Shown: piece by piece, positions 56,551 to 64,000 of the stretch | How the letters are laid out: each line of letters opens with the position of its first letter | Numbering within the stretch: position 1 is the first letter of the stretch | Origin: Stentor roeselii | Taxonomy: Eukaryota > Ciliophora > Heterotrichea > Heterotrichida > Stentoridae | Reading direction: 5' to 3' | Assembly: GCA_006503475.1 (NCBI GenBank) | Contig: RSEH01000047.1 | Span: forward strand, 123,576 to 187,575 | Length of the DNA: 64,000 bases | The notes under the pieces: generated by a model | Databases searched by the model: none | Told to the model about the DNA's origin: nothing | The model's input: the letters and a program-made list of their open reading frames with translations, nothing else | Program-made: the position numbers and the translations under genes

Positions 56551-56929
56551 GGTTGAGATGGGTCATGACTTAATTTTATAAAAATTTTCTATTATTTTAG
56601 TTGGTAAGTAATCGATGATCTTTAAACTAAAAAATTTATTTTAAACTGAAAATTATTCAGAAACTTAAGAATCCTTAACAGTATAAATTTAACCTGAAGA
56701 CTTAATTCAGAAACTGAAGAATCCTTAACAGTATTAATTTAACCTGAAGAAATATTCAGGAAATCTAAAATTTCTTCTAATTTAAAATAAAAAATATTCA
56801 ACAAATCATCTTTACTCGTCCATATTAAACTCTCAACAAAATGATGAATAAAATCCCTAAAACCACCCATATCCCATCTCCAAAAAATCCTTCAATTCCA
56901 AAACCATCTTCCTCTAAACTTCTATTAAT
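56551..56929. repeat. Intergenic region with a 50-bp direct repeat
   Basis: Two consecutive copies of a 50-bp unit begin at 56655 and 56705 (ATTCAGAAACT-x-AAGAATCCTT, then AACAGTAT-x-AATTTAACCTGAAGA), with a few differences and the beginning of a third copy near 56752. From about 56830 to the end of the neighbouring gene the + strand is C-rich. No gene seen. Confidence 0.8.
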
Positions 56930-57949
56930 CTATCCCTGCCACTTAATGATATCTCCACTATTAAGTGCAGCCTTCTGAACAATCTGAGCCTTTCTAACAA
57001 CAGGAGCAGAGTCCTCATTTCCCCTCCATCCAAAAATATCCTGATGTTGCAAATGAGCCATAGTTTTACTCCTCTTCAAATCAGCAGAATAATCCGGTAC
57101 CCACAGCGTAAGTTCTCCATTATCAACGACATTAGCCTGAATCTTTTTCTTATGAGTCAAATAAACTCCATTTCCAAGTTTATCCAATTCCCTCTGCAAG
57201 TTCTCTTCCTTCATCTTTTCCTTAGTAACAGCATCTCCTTTCGCCAAGTTTGGTTTATTAACGAACCTGTAGCTATTCGGGTTCTTTTTATTAGGAGACC
57301 CGATGAAACTAGTAACATTTTCACTTTCGCTTAAAGAAGAATAAATGCATTGGCCAAACTTGTGAAACGGCACAGATTTGGTCTCTTCATGCAACCTCAC
57401 GTTTTTCTCCAAATCCGCCGTCACCGGGACGTTGTTTTCTCGGAGGTAGGCCAGGAAGTCGGACCTGCTGGTGAAGCCTTGCGAGTAAGCCTTGATCTTA
57501 GAGTTCAGTTCCTCAGAGTTCACCTTAGAAGCTGATGGAAGCTTGACTGTCGTCAAGGCTGTGCTTGAAATGACTGTTGGGGACTTTTTAGCATCGAATA
57601 ACTCGCCGTTTACTCGCTTTTGGCTTATGTTCAATGTTTGCACAAGCTCTTTGTATGAACGATGAGGGTCGTTCAGTGTCTTCTCGAAGCTTGGCTTCAC
57701 TTGCATTGATTCTTTTACTTGGGCTTTGAAGGACTCTGATGTCAACTCGCCTGACTCGAGCTTGTGGTACAGGTCTTTGAATTGTTGAAGCTTCACAGGA
57801 TCTGCTGTTTTTGAGGACGTCGTGCTTTGAACGTCAGAACGGTTCTGGCTTTTCTGTTTTTTCAGAAGTTGAGTCAAAGAGACTGCTGATGAACTTATGT
57901 TCTCGTTCAGCTGGTTGTTAATTTTGCCTGGGTGAGCTTCGGCGTTCAT
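56930..57949 (-). CDS. Hypothetical protein, 339 aa
   Basis: A soluble, charged protein not assigned to a family. The N-terminal part has a helical segment (KLQQFKDLYHKLESGELTSE). A second similar segment reads NSKIKAYSQGFTSRSDFLAYL followed by ENNVPVTADLEKNVRLHE. The C-terminal half has HKFGQCIYSSLSES, a charged helix and an aromatic end (GELTLWVPDYS, DIFGWRG). The repeated F-x-x-Q/YL helical theme suggests a short repeated module. The ATG at 57949 has the AATAAATG context. Confidence 0.6.
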   Translation of the reverse strand: MNAEAHPGKINNQLNENISSSAVSLTQLLKKQKSQNRSDVQSTTSSKTADPVKLQQFKDLYHKLESGELTSESFKAQVKESMQVKPSFEKTLNDPHRSYKELVQTLNISQKRVNGELFDAKKSPTVISSTALTTVKLPSASKVNSEELNSKIKAYSQGFTSRSDFLAYLRENNVPVTADLEKNVRLHEETKSVPFHKFGQCIYSSLSESENVTSFIGSPNKKNPNSYRFVNKPNLAKGDAVTKEKMKEENLQRELDKLGNGVYLTHKKKIQANVVDNGELTLWVPDYSADLKRSKTMAHLQHQDIFGWRGNEDSAPVVRKAQIVQKAALNSGDIIKWQG

Positions 57950-58145
57950 TTATTAGCCATCATTAGAGGATGTTTATTTATTGGACTGCCTGAGACGATA
58001 TTAGAAAGTTTTTTGGTTTTAAACAGTTACCTCTCATAAAGCCTACATTCAATCCTAGTCCAACAATCACTAAAATCCAAAAAACCGATCACCAAAAAAA
58101 AATCAAGAACATCTTCCGAATCAAAATCTAAAATACTAAATAATC

Positions 58146-59345
58146 ATGGCTTTCAGAGGCGGTGGTGGTCGTAGATTTAACAACCGTTCAAATAACAGCG
58201 GAAGAGGCGGCAACAACACCGGAGGTATGCCAGGCCGACAAGGTGGATTCTCGCTTCCCAGCAACCAGAACCCATCAAGCCAAGGTTCCTTCCCGAACCG
58301 CCGAGCTCCCCGTGCAGAGTTTAACAAGCCAAGGATTTGCATGTCTTTCCAGCAAGGTTCCTGCGTGAACAACCCTTGCCGAGACCAGCACCAATACTCA
58401 TACAACAACGAAATAGGCCGACTTCAACAAGTATCAATTGGAGGGCCAGTCTTCGCTTCAAACCTGGTCAACCCTTCTCAAGTCTGCGTCGCTCTTCAAG
58501 GCCGTATCGCGATATTCGACTTAAAATCAGGGCAAAAGGTTTTCGAGGTCCAGGTCCAAGGCCGGACTAAAGCACTCGAGTATTCAGAAGACTTCGGCCA
58601 AGGCTTTATCTTCTTCGCAGGAGACACTTCGAACCGTCAGTTGTTAGGCGGGATAAGCAATTCAGGAGGTTTAGGACATTTCTCAGAATGTCATGCCTCA
58701 GGGTTGAACTGTTTGAAAGTGAGAAGAAATCTTATATTTGCTGGAAGTGATGATGGGAAGGTAAGTGTCTGGTACTTTGCACAAGGATTTGTTTTTGGAT
58801 GCTTTTTAGAAGCGGATCCTAATGTTCAGGCACAGGTTTTATGTTTAGAAGTGATGAATAGTGTTGTTTTTGCAGGACTTGCAAATGGCAGGATTGTTGG
58901 CTGGGAATACAACTTTGAAAAAAATACCAGTCAGTTTATGGGAAGTCTTAATTTGGGACATAATGGAAGAGTTACTTCTTTGCAGACTTTAGCTGATCAG
59001 TACTTGTTCAGTGGAGGGGATGACGGGATGATTAACTGTTGGGATAGTCAGAACCAGTACCAGGGTGGATGTCTTTTAAATGCTACGAAGGCGAAACCTG
59101 TCCAGATCTCTTCGATGCTGATCTGCGAAGGACAGACTGGAACTTTTTTAATTCTGGGGACTGGAAACGGGAAGATACTTTGGTACAATCTGCAGGGAAG
59201 TGAAGCGAAGTTCATGCAACCTCTCAGCTATCATCGGAAAAGTGTCACTGGTCTGTTGTTACTTGACCTTGAAGGCCATCACGGGTTTATTTCGACGTCG
59301 ATTGATGGGTTAATTCACGTTAGTAATTGGAATATTTCTTATTGA
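58146..59345 (+). CDS. CCCH zinc-finger plus WD40 protein with RGG-type start
   Basis: A protein of 399 residues. Residues 1-60 are Gly/Arg/Asn-rich (MAFRGGGGRRFNNRSNN), an RNA-binding-type disordered tail. One CCCH finger follows at about 65-83 (ICMSFQQGSCVNNPCRDQH, C-x7-C-x4-C-x3-H). The rest is a WD40 propeller with GSDDGKVSVWYF, GLANGRIVGWEY, GGDDGMINCWDS and SIDGLIHVSNW. The order CCCH then WD40 recalls plant ZFWD proteins. An RNA-binding or mRNA-regulating role is likely. The stop is TGA; the next gene starts 10 bp later. Confidence 0.8.
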   Translation: MAFRGGGGRRFNNRSNNSGRGGNNTGGMPGRQGGFSLPSNQNPSSQGSFPNRRAPRAEFNKPRICMSFQQGSCVNNPCRDQHQYSYNNEIGRLQQVSIGGPVFASNLVNPSQVCVALQGRIAIFDLKSGQKVFEVQVQGRTKALEYSEDFGQGFIFFAGDTSNRQLLGGISNSGGLGHFSECHASGLNCLKVRRNLIFAGSDDGKVSVWYFAQGFVFGCFLEADPNVQAQVLCLEVMNSVVFAGLANGRIVGWEYNFEKNTSQFMGSLNLGHNGRVTSLQTLADQYLFSGGDDGMINCWDSQNQYQGGCLLNATKAKPVQISSMLICEGQTGTFLILGTGNGKILWYNLQGSEAKFMQPLSYHRKSVTGLLLLDLEGHHGFISTSIDGLIHVSNWNISY

Positions 59346-59355
59346 ATGTAGTTTA

Positions 59356-60242
59356 ATGGAGAAGTTCCAAACCGCTGATGATGAAGAAGAGTATATTTAC
59401 ATTGATAAAGACGGTAACACCCTGGTCATCATTGACTTCAAACTTTTTGCTGATCCTTTCGAGTCCCCGATCCCAATGCGAATCAACTCAAAGTAAAAGT
59501 TAAAAAGGAATAGTCTCACTTATCTTCGAGTACAGGTCTTAGAAACACTTTCCAAGTATCAAGTCTTCTTTGACCTCGCACAACTGGATGTCGCAAGTTT
59601 AACCCTCAATAAAACCCTTCTTCCTGAAGTAATCGTAAATAGACTGGGTACGCTGGAGACCTTCTCAAGTCTGGAGACTCTCTTTTTTGCTCCCTTAACT
59701 CAAATGACTTGTGGCTTGAGTTTAAAGTTGAATGCAACGTCGTTCCTTTTGTCATGTTCTTTGAAGCGAAATTCGAAAAACTTGATACTGTGAAAAAGTT
59801 GAAAGAAACGATTTCAGATCTCGCGCATCAAGTCTTTGCTTGCAAGAACTATTCGATTAACTTTGAGGAAAATGAAGTAAAAGTCAAGAAAATTGAAATT
59901 TCTGCTCCTTTGAATAAAGAGCTGGTCTCAAGTCTTGCACAAGGACAGGACTTTGATGTGGTCAAGGTCGACAATGAAGAATGTGTTGGAGATGTTTTTG
60001 ATTTTGAGAAAAGATGTGTTTTGGTTAAGTTGAAGAAAAAGAAGTGGTTTAATGATAAAAGTATCACGGCGAATAGCTATTTGGTCTCGGATAGTTTTGT
60101 TCAGGTCACCTCTGATGTGGTTGTTAGGGCGCTTCGTGTTGAACCTTGCATTCATTATAATTATAAGGCGGCCACTGGCGCCCAGCTTAGTATTGATGAG
60201 GTCAATACTCAGAGAAATTGTCATAGTTGTAAGGTGTTTTAA
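59356..60242 (+). CDS. Three-exon gene, unknown protein with CaaX-like end
   Basis: Exons 59356-59492, 59508-59628 and 59643-60242, giving 285 residues. The joined protein has no family that I recognise. It starts MEKFQTADDEEEYIYIDKDG, is acidic, then contains a mixed region (GYAGDLLKSGDSLFCSL, WLEFKVECNVVPFVMFF, LKETISDLAHQVFA) and ends NCHSCKVF. The last four residues, C-K-V-F, fit a geranylgeranyl-type CaaX box with a palmitoylatable Cys three residues before. The second intron fits only at 14 nt. An uninterrupted frame covers only 59709-60242 and starts at a TTG, so a naive annotation would miss the N-terminal third. Confidence 0.65.
59493..59507 (+). other. Intron 1 of the CaaX gene, 15 nt
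   Basis: GTAAAAGTTAAAAAG. It splits a codon after its second base. Removal deletes an in-frame TAA and continues as SKNSLTYLRVQVLETL. Confidence 0.8.
59629..59642 (+). other. Intron 2 of the CaaX gene, 14 nt
   Basis: GTAATCGTAAATAG. The frames of exons 2 and 3 differ so that the intron length must leave remainder 2 when divided by 3. No GT-AG pair of 15-17 nt exists nearby. Removal gives NKTLLPE joined to TGYAGDLLK without a stop. Confidence 0.7.
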
Positions 60243-60252
60243 TGGATTATTA

Positions 60253-61496
60253 TTATTTCGTAACTAGTTGAATGTAGAAATAATGGCACTGGTAACAGTA
60301 GAGAAGTGGGTGGATCGCTGCGCGGCTTTTACAGCAGATACAAGTGCTGAAATGAAGAATAAATCCTCCTGAATAGGCGATAAAATTATTTAGTAGGTAG
60401 GTGTATTCTGGTTTTTGTTGATTTATGTAATTGATTAGATATGGGTTTAAGTGGTAATCGTTTATAGAATAATTTGCGGCACTACAGCTTTTGTTGTAGC
60501 ATCCGTAGACATGGAGTTTTCTTAGCCAGATAAATTTCAAGTTATTTATTTTTTTGATAAATTTTGTAAATTTTTTCATTATATATTCGTAGATACAATA
60601 GTTGCAATAGACGTGTTGGTTGCAAATAAGATAGGAAAAACATTCTTGGTTATGGATTTGGCAGATTGATGATAATTTTGAATGGTTTACAGTAATGATA
60701 GGGTTTTTTTGGATTAATTTTTCTGGTGAGATTGTTTGGTTTATCGGTGGACTGCGTCCGTAATTATTTGATATTCTAGTACTTTCAATTTATTATTATT
60801 TTTTATGTTCGAGTTAGAGGATTGAAAACTAGTAAAATTATTTTTCAATTGTTCATTTTTTCCTTCTGAACTTTTTATTTGCGTAATTCGTTTAGAATTT
60901 TGAAAAATAGTAATATTATTTTTCAATTGTTCATTTTTTCCTTCTGAACTTTTTTTTTCAATAATTGGTTTAGTATTTGTACTTTGTTCATTTTTTAACA
61001 ATTGATCATGTTTTTGATGGTAAAAATCTTGACGGATTGTAGGATTGTATTTTACAACATCATTTCGACTCTCTGTTCTACATAGATTGCAGGAAAGCTT
61101 TAAAGTATTAGAATTCTTACAATTATTGCAAATATTATGATTTTTATGAAGGTGTATCATATTGTTTTTCTCACAATATCTTCTGCAAGAAATGCAAAAG
61201 TATTGAATGGAATTTAAGCAAATTTTACATTCTATCTTTTTGGCATTATATGATTTTTGTAAACATTCAAAGCAGTAAGCATGATTTTGACATAACGCAA
61301 CTTCACCATCTCGATGTAATGAAGAAAATGTGTAGCAAGATATGTTTTTTGATTTTTTCAAAAGGAATTTGTTATAGCAGGTATGGCAATATTCAGAGTT
61401 CTGTATTTTCGGCATATCTTGACAGCTGCTGCATACAGTATGGCAGCCATGTCGAAGAAAATCAGTTGTTGTTTGACAGAAGATGCATCTACCCAT
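60253..61496 (-). pseudogene. Frameshifted paralogue of the Cys/His-rich zinc protein
   Basis: Two overlapping frames on the minus strand. The first (61496-60741) encodes 251 residues of Cys/His-rich sequence (CIFCQTTTDFLRHG, CSSCQDMPK, CHTCYNKFLL, CFECLQKS, CISCRRYCEKN). The second (upstream part before the ATG at 60579, ending 60253) encodes CQIHNQECFSYLICNQHVYC and YGCYNKSC. Together they match the intact paralogue at 62632-63837 along its full length. The frame changes between about 60740 and 60800, and no GT-AG intron fits. It may be a pseudogene, a true recoding event, or an assembly error. It contains a 78-bp tandem duplication. Confidence 0.6.
60837..60954. repeat. 78-bp tandem duplication in the frameshifted paralogue
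   Basis: A 40-nt block (ATTATTTTTCAATTGTTCAT, continuing to CTGAACTTTTT) is identical at 60837-60876 and 60915-60954. The period of 78 bp corresponds to 26 residues and yields two copies of SSEGKNEQLKNN in the protein. It keeps frame. Confidence 0.85.
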
Positions 61497-62631
61497 TAAT
61501 CTATTAATATCTATAATTTAACTTTATATTCTAATCTAGCTACTAAGGTAAGAATTTTAATAAATTTTTTAAAGATTTTTCCTTCAGGATGAAGGCTTAT
61601 TAAACATTATTAATCGTGAAGGTACACACTCTAGTGTTTTTCATAATTATTACCCAGGATATCTAAAAACTTAAAAAATATCTGAATTTTTTTAGATTTT
61701 CTTATCTTTGACTACTCTTTCCTACAGAAATAAGTTTGAAATCCTATTCGGCTTATTCTAAGAGAAGAATATATTTATAATCCTTTCGATAAGGTCTTTT
61801 TATAAGAGCTTAGCTGATTAATGGATTCGAATCATAATGTTTGATGAAACCATTGCTGCCTAGTATTTGAAGAAGCACCTTAGCTCACGATGATACTAAT
61901 AAACTTCTATATTCAAACAATTGAGTCTGAATCAGTAATAGTTATTGAAATTTTCAAGTTAAAATGAACTTTTATAATGCAGATGGAGATCTTCAGGTAC
62001 AAAATATAATTTATTTGAAAGAAGATTATTAAAATACAGAATTAACTATTTAATTATTATAATCATGATAATAAGGCTTGAATACTTCTATTATATATAT
62101 GATAACCAAAGAATTTTAATAGATATGAAAATAATAAGTATTTTGTATATAGATGTCTATTAAAAAACGATCTAGGTAAGTTAGTCTACTTCTTTGTATT
62201 TTATATTTGTTTTTCTGTTTTAAGAGTTAAGGATGTCTGAGTGAGCTGATTTTAGATTTTTCAAGCTTTAAGATGTGAAGGATGGCTATTGTGGTTGATT
62301 ATATCAAGATTATCCAATTCACACTTGATAAACTTAATAATTTTGCTTATCAATAATCAACAATAGTTCAATATACTATATCAGTATAGCCTTTATTTTT
62401 AGTTAATAGTTTGAGTTGGATGTAGAAATAAATATTTTTATAACATATATTTTCTTATAATTATCTAAGATTTGTCAAGCATCATTAAATATTATTTAAT
62501 AAATCAATCAATTCAAAACCTTATGTAGTTAGTTCATAATTCAATTATTAAGTTCGCAGTTATGTTCATTTATTTAAAAATCTAATTAGGCCCATGATAT
62601 ACTAAAATTAATATTATTATTCCTTAATTTC
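61497..62631. other. AT-rich intergenic region, 1135 bp
   Basis: Between the two zinc-protein paralogues. Markedly AT-rich compared with the rest of the window, with no open frame worth noting. The sequence near 61823-61835 contains TTCGAAT, but no tRNA arms pair around it. Nothing further identified. Confidence 0.45.
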
Positions 62632-63837
62632 CTAATAGGTGGTGATGCTATTAAGATGACACTGGCATGAATAACATATATTTTCAGGATAAATTGCTGA
62701 TTTAATTTTGCAGTTACCGCAAGAGTTGAATACAAAATTAAAACCTTCTGAATATGGGATGAAGTAATTTAATAAATAGTGATTTTGATAATCATATTCA
62801 GAAATTTGAGTTCTTAAATATGGTAAGAACTGATAAAATTGGCATGAATAGTTCGCTTTGTTGCATCCTTGAGAATAACAACCGTACTTATGAAATTTAT
62901 TGAGCCATTCTAAATTGTTAGCGTTGATATTTTTTATAAACTGGTTAAATTTTTTTATAAGGTAATAAAATATACAATCGTAGCAATAGGGATGGTCTTT
63001 GCATGCCATCAATGAATAGTACTGCTGATGAATAGGACAGTAACAATTATTCATTTCAGGTTGACGGAATTGATTGATATTATATGTATTCACCATGGTT
63101 GTATTAGTCAAAGTGTTTGAAACTACTTCTGGAGATTTTTGGCTATTTATTTTATTATGATTTTGATTGGATTCGCATTTTTTTTTTTCTTTTATATCTA
63201 GTGTCTTGAAATTTCCTTTTTTATTTCCGCGTTCAACACTATTTTTGGTATGGTTATTGATATTTGAATTACTGTTCATTTTAGTTGATATTTGACTTAA
63301 GTTAATTGATTTAGATTCTGAGCTTTGTTTATTATTTAACAATTTATCATGTGTTTGATAGTAAAAATTTAGACGCATTTGAGGATTGTAATTTACAGTG
63401 TCATCTTGAATCTTCGTTCTACAATTAACGCAGGAAAGCTTTGAAGTATTAGAATTCTTACAATTATTGCAAATATTATGATTTAAATGAAGACGTATCA
63501 TATTGTTTTTCTCACAATATCTTCTGCAAGAAATGCAGAAGTATTGAACGGAATTCAAGCAAAATTCACATTTTATGCTTTTGGCATTCTTTGGTTTTTG
63601 GAAGCATTCAAAACAGTAAGCATGATTTTGACACAATGCCAGATCAACATTTTGATGTAATGAAGAAAATTTGCAGACAGATATACTATTTGGATTGTTC
63701 AAAAGTAAGTTGTTATAGCATGTATGGCAATATTCAGATTTCTGTATTTTTGGCTTAGCTTGGCATGAGCTGCATACATAATGGTAGCCATGTCGAAGCA
63801 TATCAGTTTCTTTTAGACAGAAGATGCATTTACCCAT
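62632..63837 (-). CDS. Cys/His-rich multi-zinc-finger protein, 401 aa
   Basis: The intact member of a two-gene family in this window. The N-terminal half (1-155) holds many CxxC and CxxH pairs: CIFCLKETDMLRHG, CSSCQAKPK, CHTCYNN, CQNHAYCFECFQ, CEFCLNS, CISCRRYC, CNNCKNS and CVNCRTK. A low-complexity Asn/Ser/Lys linker (about 165-255) follows. The C-terminal half adds CPIHQQYYSLMACKDHPYC, YGCYSQGC, CGNCKIKS and CYSCQC. The spacing recalls stacked RING/B-box-like zinc ribbons, but I cannot assign a family. A nucleic-acid-binding or ubiquitin-related role is a guess. Codon use is more AT-rich than elsewhere. The start at 63837 is MGKCIFC. Confidence 0.75.
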   Translation of the reverse strand: MGKCIFCLKETDMLRHGYHYVCSSCQAKPKIQKSEYCHTCYNNLLLNNPNSISVCKFSSLHQNVDLALCQNHAYCFECFQKPKNAKSIKCEFCLNSVQYFCISCRRYCEKNNMIRLHLNHNICNNCKNSNTSKLSCVNCRTKIQDDTVNYNPQMRLNFYYQTHDKLLNNKQSSESKSINLSQISTKMNSNSNINNHTKNSVERGNKKGNFKTLDIKEKKKCESNQNHNKINSQKSPEVVSNTLTNTTMVNTYNINQFRQPEMNNCYCPIHQQYYSLMACKDHPYCYDCIFYYLIKKFNQFIKNINANNLEWLNKFHKYGCYSQGCNKANYSCQFYQFLPYLRTQISEYDYQNHYLLNYFIPYSEGFNFVFNSCGNCKIKSAIYPENICYSCQCHLNSITTY

Positions 63838-63888
63838 TTTATTAATTATCTAGATTAAGATTAAACAATTGTCTATATTTAATCATAT

Positions 63889-64000
63889 TTACGCTAATAT
63901 ATAAAATCCAATAATCATCCCAGCCAAAAACATCAAAACCAAATGTGGAACAGCATATTTCCCTCCAATCTCCTGCGAAATAACTTCAATATCCTTGCTA
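63889..64000 (-). CDS. C-terminal end of a tail-anchored membrane protein (partial)
   Basis: The last 36 codons of a minus-strand gene that begins beyond the window. The product reads SKDIEVISQEIGGKYAVPHL, then a hydrophobic helix VLMFLAGMIIGFYILA that ends at TAA 63889-63891. A single hydrophobic helix at the extreme C-terminus fits a tail-anchored protein, for example a VAP- or SNARE-type protein, but no more can be said. It stops 51 bp upstream of the zinc-protein gene on the same strand. Confidence 0.6.
   Translation of the reverse strand, partial: SKDIEVISQEIGGKYAVPHLVLMFLAGMIIGFYILA

Noticed and set aside
60700-60810. A hidden intron explaining the frame change in the zinc-protein paralogue
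   Set aside because: GT-AG pairs in the allowed interval give lengths of 30, 31 or about 60 nt, none restoring the frame.
61815-61840. TTCGAAT resembling a tRNA T-loop
   Set aside because: The flanking bases do not pair as a T-stem, and no acceptor or anticodon arm is visible.

Overview
This window looks like macronuclear DNA of a heterotrich ciliate with the standard genetic code, most likely Stentor or a close relative. TAA, TAG and TGA all act as stops (TGA ends the genes at 30141 and 59345), the DNA is AT-rich and densely packed with genes, and the few introns are only 14-16 nt long (for example GTAATTTGTATTTAG in the CCP5 gene). I count 42 genes or gene fragments. Eight tiny introns were placed by requiring reading-frame continuity and agreement with protein families. 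No rRNA, tRNA, CRISPR, insertion sequence or telomere was recognised.

Layout. 1-219: 3' end of ribosomal protein eL42. 0.4-10 kb: a SHAQKYF MYB protein, a degenerate Ulp1/SENP-like protein, a STE11-like kinase, an importin-alpha-like ARM protein, a membrane aspartyl protease, a PH-TTC39 protein and a double-FHA protein. 10-15 kb: a secreted PHB-depolymerase-like esterase, a rhodanese-like protein with a CaaX end, Ctf8 and a HOOK-domain dynein-adaptor-like protein. 16.3-29.3 kb: one giant HECT ubiquitin ligase of 4319 residues. 29.3-38.9 kb: a very tight cluster with ZC2HC1, a LAMMER/CLK kinase, NOP53, coatomer alpha, a CFAP97-like protein and small unknown proteins. 39-51 kb: a TPR protein, TFIIE beta, a CNBD potassium channel, an XK-related protein, dynactin p150, the CCP5 tubulin deglutamylase and a degenerate ELMO protein. 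51-60 kb: small genes including a minimal SMN, an FHA-RINGv ligase, a CIMIP2-like ciliary protein, a CCCH-WD40 protein and a three-exon gene with a CaaX end. 60-64 kb: a more AT-rich end with two paralogous Cys/His-rich zinc proteins, one of them frameshifted, and the tail of a tail-anchored protein.

Themes. Several products belong to microtubule and cilium biology (dynactin p150, HOOK, CCP5, CFAP97-like, CIMIP2-like) and several to RNA processing and ribosome production (SMN, CLK, NOP53, eL42). The neighbourhood does not look like a pathway operon. It looks like compact packing of unrelated housekeeping genes, with gaps of 3-40 bp being common.

Most worth a second look: two introns that only fit the reading frame at 14 nt; a divergent gene pair whose start codons are 4 bp apart; a tandem triplication of a promoter plus start codon; and repeated abrupt switches of strand composition (G-rich to C-rich) every one to two kilobases, inside and outside genes.
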